Assembly (NCBI GenBank): GCA_934281565.1
Contig: CAKQXI010000016.1
Coordinates: forward strand, 1 to 28,394
Length of the DNA stretch: 28,394 nt
From: an uncultured Prevotella sp.
GTDB taxonomy: Bacteria > Bacteroidota > Bacteroidia > Bacteroidales > Bacteroidaceae
Direction of reading: 5' to 3'
The notes under the pieces were generated by a model. That model ran no database searches. It saw only the letters and a list, made by a program, of their open reading frames with translations, and was not told where the DNA came from. Both the position numbers and the translations under genes were made by a program. The number at the start of each line of letters is the position of its first letter. The stretch's first letter is position 1. Shown one piece after another: positions 14,344 to 23,475 of the stretch.

Positions 14344-15033
14344 ATGAAAAAGATTACAATAGCAATTGATGGTTACTCATCATGTGGAAAAAGCACCATG
14401 GCAAAAAACCTTGCAAAAGAAATCGGATATATATATGTTGACACAGGGGCCATGTATCGTTCTGTTACATTATATGCTCTCCGCCATCATATCTTCCTTG
14501 AAGATGGAACTGTAAACGTTGAGGAACTACGCAAAGAGATGCCTAACATACATATTTCTTTTAAAGTAAACGTCAAGACTGGACGACCTGACTGTTACCT
14601 TAACGATGAGTTGGTCGAAAAGGAAATCAGAACCTTAGAAGTATCCAATCATGTCAGTCCTATCGCTGCCATTGCTTTCGTTAGAAAGGCACTGGTAGAG
14701 CAACAGCAAAAGATGGGTGAAGACAAAGGCATCGTCATGGATGGCAGAGACATTGGTACAACGGTATTCCCCAATGCCGAACTAAAGATTTTCGTAACAG
14801 CCGATGCTCGTGTCAGGGCACAACGTCGTTATGAGGAACTGAAAGAAAAAGAAATGCCTGCAAACTTCGACGATATTCTAAAGAATGTAGAAGAACGTGA
14901 CTACCTTGACACCCATCGTGAAGTCTCTCCACTGAAGAAAGCAGATGATGCCATCATTCTTGATAATAGCAACATGACCATCCAGGAGCAACAAGAGTGG
15001 CTTATTGGCTTATATAACAAGATTATTAGCTAA
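14344..15033 (+). CDS. cmk: (d)CMP kinase
   Basis: Cytidylate kinase phosphorylates CMP and dCMP to the diphosphates using ATP, in pyrimidine salvage and DNA precursor supply. The 229-residue protein begins with the P-loop (IAIDGYSSCGKSTMAK, residues 6-21), followed by VDTGAMYRSVTLYAL (about 32-46) and VMDGRDIGTTVFPNAELKIFVTAD (about 135-158), both diagnostic for the family, and the arginine-rich lid stretch RAQRRYEEL. Length agrees with bacterial Cmk (220-230). The start at 14344 has the P-loop at the usual distance. It is a single-gene unit converging on ispH, with a small-RNA candidate in between. No abnormality seen. Confidence 0.96.
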   Translation: MKKITIAIDGYSSCGKSTMAKNLAKEIGYIYVDTGAMYRSVTLYALRHHIFLEDGTVNVEELRKEMPNIHISFKVNVKTGRPDCYLNDELVEKEIRTLEVSNHVSPIAAIAFVRKALVEQQQKMGEDKGIVMDGRDIGTTVFPNAELKIFVTADARVRAQRRYEELKEKEMPANFDDILKNVEERDYLDTHREVSPLKKADDAIILDNSNMTIQEQQEWLIGLYNKIIS

Positions 15034-15120
15034 TAATGATACAAATGCCTTGTCTGTTTGTAAATCAATGTTAAATAAAATATATTTATAGAAAAAATGT
15101 AGTACTTCGTTGAAAACCAT

Positions 15121-15152
15121 TTTGGAGATACAAGTTTTTTTTCGTAAATTTG
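15121..15152 (+). promoter_or_regulatory. Strong orphan promoter downstream of cmk
   Basis: TTTG (15121-15124), exactly 20 bp, TAAATTTG (15145-15152): an ideal Bacteroidetes promoter, but no gene follows on this strand before the convergent ispH. It feeds a transcript of about 100 nt ending in a terminator. Confidence 0.65.
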
Positions 15153-15156
15153 CAAG

Positions 15157-15258
15157 CAAATGACAAGGTAGTAATGATATAGATTATAAATTTTGAGTTA
15201 ATTACTGTTTTTTGAAGGTGGTAAGTCCTCGTGAGAAGATTTACCACCTGTTTTATTT
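15157..15258 (+). ncRNA. Candidate small RNA (about 100 nt) between cmk and ispH
   Basis: A complete minimal transcription unit: a perfect-spacing promoter, about 60 nt without a usable reading frame (the ATGs at the 5' end hit stops within three codons), and an intrinsic terminator with U-tract. The U-tract lies on the plus strand only, so the terminator is not there for ispH, whose stop codon touches it. I recognise no known RNA family. The last bases overlap the 3' end of the ispH message in antisense by one or two nt. Alternative: a cmk 3' end with a fortuitous promoter. Confidence 0.5.
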
Positions 15259-15260
15259 TT
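15216..15260 (+). terminator. Intrinsic terminator of the small-RNA candidate (and of cmk readthrough)
   Basis: AGGTGGTAA (15216-15224) pairs perfectly with TTACCACCT (15241-15249) around a 16-nt loop, followed by GTTTTATTTTT. On the minus strand the hairpin is followed by TCAAAAAACAG, so it is directional. Confidence 0.8.
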
Positions 15261-16134
15261 AAGCATTTTCTTGTCCTTGCTCTAACTCCTTGAAGATATA
15301 ATCTCGACATTCTTCCATCAACCATTTTGGGGTACTGGTAGCACCACAAATTCCTATGGTATTGATGCCATTGAGCCATGCCATATCTATTTCATCAGCA
15401 CTTTCTATCTGGTAGCTGTTCGGATTGACACTCTTGCACTCATTGAACAGGACTTTACCATTAGAACTCTTTCTACCACTGACAAAAAGTATCAAATCAT
15501 GCTTGGATGCAAAGTTGGCTATGTTGGGCATACGGTTTGCCACTTGTCGGCAGATTGTATCAAAGCTCTTGAACGTAGCACCCTCTATGATATGCTTCTG
15601 ACAATAGTCGATGATACGATGAAACTCATCCAGACTCTTGGTCGTCTGCGAATAAAGATAAATGTCACGATTGAAATCCAGACGCTTCACATCCTCAAAT
15701 TTCTCTATGACTATAGCCTTGCTGCGAGTCTGTCCAACCAATCCCAAGACTTCGGCATGACCATTCTTTCCGAATATCACGATCTGGGCTTCCGGATTGC
15801 TGACATACTGCTTCTTGATGCGCTTTTGCAACTGCAAAACCACAGGACAAGTAGCATCTATTATCTCGATATTGTTTTGTTCCGCCAACCGATAAGTCTC
15901 TGGCGGTTCACCATGGGCACGGAGAAGCACCTTTACATCATGCAGTTCCTTGAGTTCCTCATGATTGATGGTTATCAGTCCTGTATGATGCAACCGCTCC
16001 ACCTCCATGCCATTATGTACAATATCTCCCAGGCAATAGAGCTTGCCACCCTTTGCCAATTCTTCCTCCGCTTTCTTAATGGCAGTGGTCACACCAAAGC
16101 AGAATCCACTGCCATTATCTATTTCTATTTGCAT
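15259..16134 (-). CDS. ispH: 4-hydroxy-3-methylbut-2-enyl diphosphate reductase
   Basis: Last enzyme of the MEP pathway; an iron-sulfur enzyme making isopentenyl and dimethylallyl diphosphate. The 291-residue protein keeps the three cluster cysteines at the expected places: GFCFGV (Cys12), DATCPVV (near Cys96) and TICRQV (near Cys196). The histidine of VHNGMEVERL (His41 region), the histidine of AHGEPPE (near 74), GHAEVLG with its catalytic glutamate, and YSQTTKS are also present. No S1-domain fusion, unlike some Firmicutes forms. It follows the DUF1573 gene by 8 nt on the same strand, so it is probably co-transcribed with the two secreted-protein genes. Presence of IspH shows that the organism uses the non-mevalonate route. 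Confidence 0.96.
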   Translation of the reverse strand: MQIEIDNGSGFCFGVTTAIKKAEEELAKGGKLYCLGDIVHNGMEVERLHHTGLITINHEELKELHDVKVLLRAHGEPPETYRLAEQNNIEIIDATCPVVLQLQKRIKKQYVSNPEAQIVIFGKNGHAEVLGLVGQTRSKAIVIEKFEDVKRLDFNRDIYLYSQTTKSLDEFHRIIDYCQKHIIEGATFKSFDTICRQVANRMPNIANFASKHDLILFVSGRKSSNGKVLFNECKSVNPNSYQIESADEIDMAWLNGINTIGICGATSTPKWLMEECRDYIFKELEQGQENA

Positions 16135-16142
16135 ATCTTGCC

Positions 16143-17219
16143 TTACTTTACTATAATATTTATCACAATCTTTGGTTGTTCTGGGTCGTTGGTAATCATC
16201 AAGATACGTGGTTTCTTTGAGCGAGCTTTCTTTAAGTCTGAAGCTATTGCCGTAACCTTCATCTTGACAGTTTCTCCCGGTTGTATAGCACTCTTGTTGA
16301 GAGATACTTGCAAACCCATTGTAAACACTTGCATCTTTCTAATGCCCAGTACCGACTTTCCAGTATTGGTTATCAATATTTCGCCTTTCAGCTTTTTCTT
16401 CTTGTCGAAGCTACCCAAGTCCAAGGTAGAAGTTGACAAAGATATTTTTGGTGCTTTTTGGCGCATCTCCGATGTCATATTCTCGAAACCAGGCAAGAGA
16501 ACCGCAGACACTGTGACTTCCTTGTCTGATGCTACCCTATCACCTGGACGGGTACCTAAATAGACTGATGTCTGGTTCAATCCCAAATCACGTAACTTTC
16601 GTGAATCCAACGTTATACTAACCACACCACCATGGTGAGGTGCCAACTTAGACGGTGAAACTGTAGCCGATAGATAATTAGGTAAGTGCATCACTACAGG
16701 CTCCATCATCTGATCGGTAGGATTGAATATATGGATGCGTTGGACTGGACGGTCACCACGATTGACATCATCAAATTCTACTTCCTGATTATCTGCCTTG
16801 AGTTCTCCCAACATACAGTCGTATCCACCAGAGAAGTCGGTTATTTGACCTACTACCTTGCCTCTCATCGTTAGCATGAAAGGTTCTTTAGAAGCATTGC
16901 TGTAAAGGCCAATCTGCTTAATGAACGTACCCATTTGCTTGGCATCGTATGTTGCCTTGACAACAAAACTGTCACCAGCGGCGATGCTGCCCTTTGGGTA
17001 TTCAACGGAAGTACATCCACAACTTTTTCTCACATTACTAATCTCCAGTGCCTTATTGCCATCATTCTTTAGTTGAAACTCTGCAACCACTGGTTTTCTA
17101 AATACTACCTGTCCACAATCCACCGTCTCATGCTGGGTAGTGATGTGCTGTGCCGATGCCGTCAAGGTCATCAAGGACGACAGCATCAAGATATTCAATT
17201 TCTTATCTATGTATCTCAT
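16143..17219 (-). CDS. Secreted DUF1573-domain protein
   Basis: A 358-residue exported protein. An N-terminal signal sequence (LNILMLSSLMTLTASAQH, cleavage near residue 24) precedes a DUF1573-type immunoglobulin-like domain with the characteristic FQLKNDGNKALEISNVRKSCGCTS (about residues 48-72, quoted in part: KSCGCTS). A middle region repeats the theme (RPVQRIHIFNPTDQMMEPV), and a C-terminal third domain shows GEILITNTGKSVLGIRKMQV and ILMITNDPEQPKIVI. So it is likely three beta-sandwich domains of the type that resemble ASH/MSP folds. Function is unknown; the paired cysteines suggest a redox or metal role in some relatives, but only the first domain has them. It sits between the macroglobulin-like gene (19 nt upstream) and ispH. 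Confidence 0.85.
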   Translation of the reverse strand: MRYIDKKLNILMLSSLMTLTASAQHITTQHETVDCGQVVFRKPVVAEFQLKNDGNKALEISNVRKSCGCTSVEYPKGSIAAGDSFVVKATYDAKQMGTFIKQIGLYSNASKEPFMLTMRGKVVGQITDFSGGYDCMLGELKADNQEVEFDDVNRGDRPVQRIHIFNPTDQMMEPVVMHLPNYLSATVSPSKLAPHHGGVVSITLDSRKLRDLGLNQTSVYLGTRPGDRVASDKEVTVSAVLLPGFENMTSEMRQKAPKISLSTSTLDLGSFDKKKKLKGEILITNTGKSVLGIRKMQVFTMGLQVSLNKSAIQPGETVKMKVTAIASDLKKARSKKPRILMITNDPEQPKIVINIIVK

Positions 17220-17238
17220 ATTCTCTTATTGTTTTATA

Positions 17239-20200
17239 TTATTCTTTTATATTCAATGAGTAAGATTCCGTATGTCCACCAAACTCAGGACTATAAGCAC
17301 ACTGTACACTGCAAATGCCTGCCTGATATTCGCCTTTCCTATCTATATAGTATTCGGTAGAAACGATATGCTTACCTTTACTTAAACGGTCAAAATAGTA
17401 ATTTGTTGTATTATCACGTGGAGAAATGTAATATCCTCCCATTTGATAACCACTTTTCTGGTTTACTGGTTCCAGGCAAGCAGCACGTTTGTCCACGATT
17501 TGCACAAAGTCATAATCACGGTTTGCTTTCAACTCCAAAGTAACCTTTGCTTTATCTCCCATACGCTCTACCTTTCTGGTTATCTTGATGCCAGAAGCTG
17601 AAGAAGCGATCTCTGCAGATGGCTGGGTGAACTGTGCATAAACGGCACCCCAACTTGTATCATTATTTTTCTTGTCAATAGTCAGCACTTTCGCTGCCCC
17701 ATCTATGGTTGTCTTGACATAGCCTTGTTCTCCTATTGTCTTAGGAAAAGCCAAAGTCTTGCCATCCAGTTTGATAGTGGCTTTCTCCGTAGTCTTGGCT
17801 AATACACCCTCGTTTCCATTCATGAAAGCATAGACTGCATTTACCGTATTGATTGGAGTATCCCATGCTTGGGTACGCTTTGACAGTAACAACCAACGTT
17901 GCATTTCTTCAATCTCTTGTTTCTTCTCAGGAGAAAGTTGTTGAATAGCCTCAATAGCTGCCACCTGTGTTGGAATTTTATAATCCCTCCAACTGTAATA
18001 AGCCTTACGAGTATCGAAATAACGCCCCATTTCTTCCGTGTAGACTGTATATTCATTGATGCTTTTCAGATAGTCTGAGGCCTGAGTCCGATAACCTGCT
18101 TTCGCCAAAACAATGGCAGCCTGAGCTTTACCGTAGATAGTAAACTCACCTGTTTTATCTGCCATCTTCTTAATGAGATAATCAACATCTGCTGTCGCAG
18201 AAGCACTCAACTTTCTTCCATCCAAAGATAAGATATAAAGATAGTCCAAGGCTGACTCACTTGGCAAGATGTTCCCCTGCCATTTGTTATCATTCCCTGT
18301 CTGGGCTTTCTTTTCTTCTTTTTTCATGTCCTTCACTTCCTCAGATACTTTTTCCTGTAAGAACCCAAGGGCATGGGTCAGCATATCGGCAGTCTCGACC
18401 TGCATACCAGTCATCTTGTTCAAACGCACCATCATCTTTGCCACTGCCGTTGTCATATATCTGCTGCCCCCCATACCTTTCCACCAAGAGAAAGAGCCAT
18501 CTGCATTTTGCAACTCCCTCAGTTTGGCAATTTGGTTTGCCAAACGTTGGGCATCCGTAGGCTTGTCCAAGCTATCTACTTGTTGATACTTATGCTTGAT
18601 ATAACGAGTGATGCCATTGCTATAGATTGCACTCATCAATGAGATTGCATTGTCTTCAGACGGATTGCAGATTGCTGGCAATGCTTGTATCATGAGCCAA
18701 CTTGGATGATTGGTATATTCTATGGTAACATGAGTATTCTTTGTATCTTTACTCTTATCGGCAAAGAGTGAGGACAGCTCAAAGTTCTTCACTCCTTTGT
18801 CATGGAGCGTGAATGGCAAGGTATTGGTCACAAGCTCCCGATTGCTCAATACTGGCAAATAATGTTGTTCACCATCGCTGTAACCATTCCCTGCTGCTAC
18901 CACCTTATTTATATAGACACCTTCTTTCAAACCAACAATATCAAATGACAGAGCAACGACACCATTGGCATCTATCTCATATTTCTGAGTCTTTTGCAAT
19001 ACAACCTTATTCGTCTCTGGTTCGATTATTTCCATACGAATACTTCCATTGACTTTCTTGTCTGAGGTATTGAATATCTTTGTCACAATCTGAGCCTTGT
19101 CACCCTCACGAAGGAAACGAGGCATATTAGGTTGTACCATCACTGTCTTCTTTGCCACAGCCTCATCTGTCAAGATACCATTGCGCATTTCCTTATCATG
19201 AGCTAATCCCATGAACTTCCATGTGGTAATGCTCTCTGGCAAGGTAAACTTCAAACAAACATTACCCTTGGCATCCGTTTCCATAGCAGGATAGAAGAAA
19301 GCCGTCTCATTTAAATTCTCACGAACCTGTACGTTATCAGCTTTCTTGCTTGCCTTGTCACCATTCTCTACACTGGCAACTGCCTCTGGCTTTGAAGCAC
19401 GAGAGGACTTAAAGGTTGGAGCAGAACTACGAACAGCCTCAACCACGTTATCTGCCAATAACATTTTACTGCCAACACTATTGAACACCTTGTATCTCCT
19501 TGCCATATACCATTCAAAATAAGAGTCTGCAAAATGGTCTATGTCCAAGTCTTTCTCTACATAATACTTAGTAGGGAATATACCACTCAAACCGAATGTT
19601 GGATGACTTAGGTTATTTGTCCAGAAACAACTGGGCAGCATCTGGTATAAGCCTAACGACATATCCCAAGCATGATTATCCAACTGGTCGAGCGACTTAT
19701 CATAAAGCACACTCATCAGTTGGGCTTTGGCTGGTTTACCATCAGGAGTGGTTATATTCAAAGTCCATTCCTCCTTTTGTCCCGGAGTAAGACGGTTACG
19801 GAATGTCTTCCAAGTTATGTTCAACTGCTTCTCTGGCAAAGGACGTGCTATGCGTATCGTCTTGGAATAACACTTGCCATTCTTCACAAAGCTATAATCC
19901 AGCACCATGCCCGAAGCATACTCTGGTCTATAAGTGAAAGGCAAGGTTATGATACTATCGCCTAATTCCCAAGTTCCTTTCTCAAAGAGCTTATTGCCTG
20001 CGATGATGGAATAGACTATATGCACTCCATTCTCAGAGGAACCTACTTGGACATAAACAGGCTTGCCATCACGTGGGAATTGGCTTGCTGTCTGATAAGA
20101 CCATTCTGTGGTTTGTTCTATGGGATGGGTGTCGTCCATACTGAACAATGTAAATGTCTGCAAAAGAGTATCTTGCTCACAAATTGCCTCCAGTTGATAA

Positions 20201-22617
20201 ACACCCGACGTCCATTCCATTGGATACTCCTTTCTAATATTAATAGGTGTATTGGTCGTGGCGTTCATCCACTCTCCCCTACCTATACGATAGCGAACCT
20301 TGCCAGCGATTACCATGCCCCCACTATTACGATAAGAGAAAGTTATCTGTTTCAGGCTATCCACCTCTGTTCGTTTCTTCAAGTCCACACTAAAAGCCGT
20401 TGGTTTCGTTGCCAAAGGCAAGCTCAATTCTCCGACATGGCTTTCTCCGCTCATGTCGGTAACCGTTGCCTCAACATCGAAACTGAAGAAACGAGCCTTG
20501 CGCATAAACTCGTTCACATCCTTGCCTGCAGGCTCCAAAGGAATTTCAACATCAAAGGTTCCATCCTCACGAGTTATGGAATTGCCATTCATGACCACTT
20601 GGTCAGCAGAACGACTGCCCCACCACCATAATTGCGAACGACGAGTTACTTGATAAGACACCTTGGCACCTTGCACAGGTATGCCAACGTATGTCTTCGC
20701 CGTTCCCCTTACCACGACGGTATCGCCCCAAGTATACCTTTGGTTTACCTGAGGGAATGTTATCTCGAAAGTTGGGCGTTTGTATTCTTCCACCCGAATG
20801 TTCCCATAACCACCTTTATTGGTTGATATTTCATAACGACCAGTCTGTCCGTCTTGAGGAAGCTCAAAGTCTACGGATGCTGTTCCATACTCATCCATCT
20901 TCGCTGTTTTCTCTCCAATTACTTTGCCATTGGCATCTCTTAGGGTATATTTCACTTCCTCCTTGCTGTCCACCACCTTTGCATCCAATCCGTTCAAGTT
21001 GACAAAGGATACAGACGAGACATGAACCGTCTGCCCAGGGCGATAAATGGAGCGGTCGGTATAGATGTTTGTCATCCGCAAATCTTCTTTTCGCTCATAA
21101 TAACGCTGGCGAGAAAGATATATGTACTTTGCTGGTGTATATTTATCAGCATTCGTTGAAACAAAGATGTTGCAATCTATGTTCTTATAGCTAACCTCAC
21201 CATTCTCATCTGTTGTCAATTTAGCATGGACTGTACGTTTGCCCTTTCCTTTGGCATTGCCTATGTCATCATAAAACAATAATTTGGCATTTGCTATCGG
21301 TTGTCCTGTAGTCGCACTCACTACTACATATCGGTGACTGTCATCAGGCAACTGCTGTGCCATCAAAGCCAAGTCACTCACATAAAAGAGATAACGGTCT
21401 GGTTCAATGCTCGCATTATCCGAAACCATCTCTATCATATAAGCCCCTATTGGCAACCCTGCGACCTCGAATGAGTCCTTTACTATTTCATAATTAGGAC
21501 GACCATAAAACTGCTTGACCTGCTCTTTTTGGTGCAAAGGAGAGGTCTTGGTCATCAACATCTTATAGGTATTCTTGTCTCTTACATCATAATCATTGTC
21601 TGCCGTAATGTCGAGTCGTGAGATTGTCATCTTCATACTTTGTAGATTGCGCACCTTTACCACTATCCATTGCCTTTGGTTAGGACGAACCACAACAGGA
21701 ACACGTTCTGTCTCAAACATAGGCTCGGTCAGTCGCTTCTTAGCATTGCGAAGCACATTCATTCTCGACCATCCTCCCCAACGGCTCAAAGCATAGTTTA
21801 TATAGTTCAACTTGTCCAAGGCACTGGCATCCGTAGCTCCCTCCATAAAGCGATAATGTTCCACTGCCAACTCCCCTGCCTCTGGAATATCTTGGTAAAC
21901 ATGAATAAGGGAATCTATCGTTTGAAGATACTTCGACTTACGTACCTCCCTGACATCTTCCTGACGATCCTGTTGAGTGATTTCAAAAGCACAAAGACAG
22001 GCAGCTCCTCGATTGTTTGCTTCTTGGTAGTAGTCGTGCATCAATTGATAAACCTCCTTGGTATTCGCCTCGAAACCTATCAGATGCAGCATATCATTCT
22101 TGAACGAACTGCCATCCAGTCCCTCCATCGTCAGCGGTGCATATTCACTGGACTTATGTCGAGCCAACAACTCTGGTTGTGCCAAGGCTTTCTTAAAATA
22201 GGCTTCTCCTTTGGCTCTATTGACAACAGATAAGTCAGAAACACCTACACTATCTACTTCTATGTCGTATGGATGTGCCTGATACAATTTACCCAAGGCA
22301 GCATCCCAAACTGCTTTCAGCATAGGGTCATTGGTCTGCAATGCTTTTCTTTCCATTCGTTTGATGGCTGGCATAATCGAATCATTGGAAATCGCACCCC
22401 ACAACATTGTTCGCCGCATTTCTGCCGCCAAGAGCTGTCCATAGTTCTTTTCAGCAGTTGCCTTGGCGATAATCTTTCCCATCACCATAAGTTCCGACTT
22501 CGGCAAGTCTTTCCTTTGCATACCAGCAGCTTGCTTCCATAAGGTTTCGTATGTATCACCCATCGCTTGCGCTCCGACAAGCAAGGCAACAAAGAGAGTC
22601 AATACAAGTTTCTTCAT
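17239..22617 (-). CDS. Large alpha-2-macroglobulin-like secreted protein lacking the thioester motif
   Basis: A 1792-residue exported protein of the bacterial alpha-2-macroglobulin superfamily. Signal peptide MKKLVLTLFVALLVGAQA; the in-frame upstream codons (to 22668) precede a proper signal and are rejected. The N-terminal 350 residues are helical and tetratricopeptide-like in character; then MG2-type domains with NIYTDRSIYRPGQTVHVSS (near residue 535) and VEEYKRPTFEITFPQ; then the A2M core, FFYPAMETDAKGNVCLKFTL, followed by the alpha-helical complement-like domain (AQRLANQIAKLRELQNADGSFSWWKGMGG). Where thioester members have CxEQ, this one reads ICNPSEDNAISLMSAIYSN, so the protease-trapping thioester is absent. 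Related thioester-less E. coli MagD/YfaS acts in the periplasm with penicillin-binding proteins; a comparable envelope role is inference. Confidence 0.9.
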   Translation of the reverse strand: MKKLVLTLFVALLVGAQAMGDTYETLWKQAAGMQRKDLPKSELMVMGKIIAKATAEKNYGQLLAAEMRRTMLWGAISNDSIMPAIKRMERKALQTNDPMLKAVWDAALGKLYQAHPYDIEVDSVGVSDLSVVNRAKGEAYFKKALAQPELLARHKSSEYAPLTMEGLDGSSFKNDMLHLIGFEANTKEVYQLMHDYYQEANNRGAACLCAFEITQQDRQEDVREVRKSKYLQTIDSLIHVYQDIPEAGELAVEHYRFMEGATDASALDKLNYINYALSRWGGWSRMNVLRNAKKRLTEPMFETERVPVVVRPNQRQWIVVKVRNLQSMKMTISRLDITADNDYDVRDKNTYKMLMTKTSPLHQKEQVKQFYGRPNYEIVKDSFEVAGLPIGAYMIEMVSDNASIEPDRYLFYVSDLALMAQQLPDDSHRYVVVSATTGQPIANAKLLFYDDIGNAKGKGKRTVHAKLTTDENGEVSYKNIDCNIFVSTNADKYTPAKYIYLSRQRYYERKEDLRMTNIYTDRSIYRPGQTVHVSSVSFVNLNGLDAKVVDSKEEVKYTLRDANGKVIGEKTAKMDEYGTASVDFELPQDGQTGRYEISTNKGGYGNIRVEEYKRPTFEITFPQVNQRYTWGDTVVVRGTAKTYVGIPVQGAKVSYQVTRRSQLWWWGSRSADQVVMNGNSITREDGTFDVEIPLEPAGKDVNEFMRKARFFSFDVEATVTDMSGESHVGELSLPLATKPTAFSVDLKKRTEVDSLKQITFSYRNSGGMVIAGKVRYRIGRGEWMNATTNTPINIRKEYPMEWTSGVYQLEAICEQDTLLQTFTLFSMDDTHPIEQTTEWSYQTASQFPRDGKPVYVQVGSSENGVHIVYSIIAGNKLFEKGTWELGDSIITLPFTYRPEYASGMVLDYSFVKNGKCYSKTIRIARPLPEKQLNITWKTFRNRLTPGQKEEWTLNITTPDGKPAKAQLMSVLYDKSLDQLDNHAWDMSLGLYQMLPSCFWTNNLSHPTFGLSGIFPTKYYVEKDLDIDHFADSYFEWYMARRYKVFNSVGSKMLLADNVVEAVRSSAPTFKSSRASKPEAVASVENGDKASKKADNVQVRENLNETAFFYPAMETDAKGNVCLKFTLPESITTWKFMGLAHDKEMRNGILTDEAVAKKTVMVQPNMPRFLREGDKAQIVTKIFNTSDKKVNGSIRMEIIEPETNKVVLQKTQKYEIDANGVVALSFDIVGLKEGVYINKVVAAGNGYSDGEQHYLPVLSNRELVTNTLPFTLHDKGVKNFELSSLFADKSKDTKNTHVTIEYTNHPSWLMIQALPAICNPSEDNAISLMSAIYSNGITRYIKHKYQQVDSLDKPTDAQRLANQIAKLRELQNADGSFSWWKGMGGSRYMTTAVAKMMVRLNKMTGMQVETADMLTHALGFLQEKVSEEVKDMKKEEKKAQTGNDNKWQGNILPSESALDYLYILSLDGRKLSASATADVDYLIKKMADKTGEFTIYGKAQAAIVLAKAGYRTQASDYLKSINEYTVYTEEMGRYFDTRKAYYSWRDYKIPTQVAAIEAIQQLSPEKKQEIEEMQRWLLLSKRTQAWDTPINTVNAVYAFMNGNEGVLAKTTEKATIKLDGKTLAFPKTIGEQGYVKTTIDGAAKVLTIDKKNNDTSWGAVYAQFTQPSAEIASSASGIKITRKVERMGDKAKVTLELKANRDYDFVQIVDKRAACLEPVNQKSGYQMGGYYISPRDNTTNYYFDRLSKGKHIVSTEYYIDRKGEYQAGICSVQCAYSPEFGGHTESYSLNIKE

Positions 22618-22665
22618 AAGCCTGTTTTTTCGTTTTTTACCAAACTGTATATAGTCTATACGATG

Positions 22666-22673
22666 CAAAAATA
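22666..22673 (-). promoter_or_regulatory. -7 box upstream of the macroglobulin-like gene
   Basis: TATTTTTG on the minus strand, 48 nt before the ATG at 22617. No TTG at proper distance. It would drive the macroglobulin-like, DUF1573 and ispH genes as one unit. Confidence 0.45.
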
Positions 22674-22734
22674 CGAAAAACTTTTGTAATAAAGAATTTT
22701 TTGCGAAAAAGCTTGTATTGGTTGGATAAAAATA

Positions 22735-23271
22735 CTACGAACCACAAACTGAAATACCCTCCAATTCGAGCAGTCTGCGTTTGGTTTCAATTCCTCCGCC
22801 ATAACCTGTCAAAGAATGGTCGCTACCTATAACACGATGGCAAGGAACAAAGATTGACATTGAATTTGCTCCATTGGCATTGGCTACGGCACGGACGGCA
22901 TTGGGAACACCTATCCGCCGTGCTATTTCGCCATAGGAAACAGTCTTGCCAAAAGGGATGTTCAGCAGCTCTTTCCACACCTTTTCCTGAAAGTCCGTCC
23001 CAGCGAACAACAATGGTACATCAAACTCTTTGCGCTTCCCTGCAAAATACTCATCAAGCTGTTGTACGGCTTTCTTGATAACCTCCGAATCTCCCTCTTT
23101 ATATTCAGCACACAATATCCGTTTCAAACGTTTGTCCACAAGTTCGTGGTGTTTCTCCACCTGCCAGTCACATAGGCAGAGCTTATCGCCAAATGAGCCA
23201 AGCAACAAGATGCCACAGGGTGAATTATAGTGCCTTGTCGTGATTATATTCTTTTCTTTCATAACCTTCAT
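22735..23271 (-). CDS. ogt: Methylated-DNA--[protein]-cysteine S-methyltransferase
   Basis: Suicide DNA-repair protein that transfers alkyl groups from O6-alkylguanine to its own cysteine. In 178 residues it has the N-terminal ribonuclease-like domain (SPCGILLLGSFGDKLCLCDW) and the C-terminal active-site domain: FQEKVWKELLNIPFGKTVSYGEIA (about residues 93-116, DNA-binding helix-turn-helix), the arginine finger in AVRAVANANGANS and the catalytic cysteine in VPCHRVIG near residue 142. ATGs at 23271 and 23262 are equally acceptable; the codons further upstream overlap the promoter box. It lies 117 bp from the macroglobulin-like gene and diverges from metY. No fused Ada activator domain is present, so this is the Ogt form. 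Confidence 0.92.
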   Translation of the reverse strand: MKVMKEKNIITTRHYNSPCGILLLGSFGDKLCLCDWQVEKHHELVDKRLKRILCAEYKEGDSEVIKKAVQQLDEYFAGKRKEFDVPLLFAGTDFQEKVWKELLNIPFGKTVSYGEIARRIGVPNAVRAVANANGANSMSIFVPCHRVIGSDHSLTGYGGGIETKRRLLELEGISVCGS

Positions 23272-23288
23272 ACAATAGATATTTATTC

Positions 23289-23296
23289 CAAAAATA
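23289..23296 (-). promoter_or_regulatory. Probable -7 box of ogt
   Basis: TATTTTTG on the minus strand, 17 nt before the ATG at 23271 and 26 nt before that at 23262, implying a very short leader. The nearest CAA (TTG on the minus strand) gives a spacing of 16, shorter than ideal. Confidence 0.4.
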
Positions 23297-23419
23297 CATA
23301 AAAAATACCGCACAACCACATATTTCTATATAGAATTAACTTCTTTTTCGATAGCAATACCATAAACGTGGTAGTCATTATGCCCCACTTATGCGATTTC
23401 CCAATACAAAAAAACTCCG

Positions 23420-23427
23420 TATCTTTG
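23420..23427 (+). promoter_or_regulatory. -7 box of the metY promoter
   Basis: TATCTTTG, a perfect -7 box 48 nt before the metY ATG. The leader from about 23432 to 23475 is too short for a SAM or cobalamin riboswitch, so regulation by a leader aptamer is unlikely. Confidence 0.6.
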
Positions 23428-23475
23428 CACCATCAATCAGAATTAAAGTATTTAACTAAAGAAAGGACATAGATT

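Noticed and set aside
15499..16563. 354-codon open frame on the plus strand antisense to ispH and the DUF1573 gene
   Set aside because: Spans two well-supported genes on the opposite strand, has no recognisable domain and a composition rich in Cys, Ile and Leu typical of antisense reading; no promoter box precedes it.
20020..20631. 203-codon open frame antisense to the macroglobulin-like gene
   Set aside because: Lies wholly within a 1792-codon gene with clear domains; no start signals.
23428..23475. Possible SAM riboswitch before metY
   Set aside because: The leader is under 50 nt and has no pairing elements of SAM aptamers.
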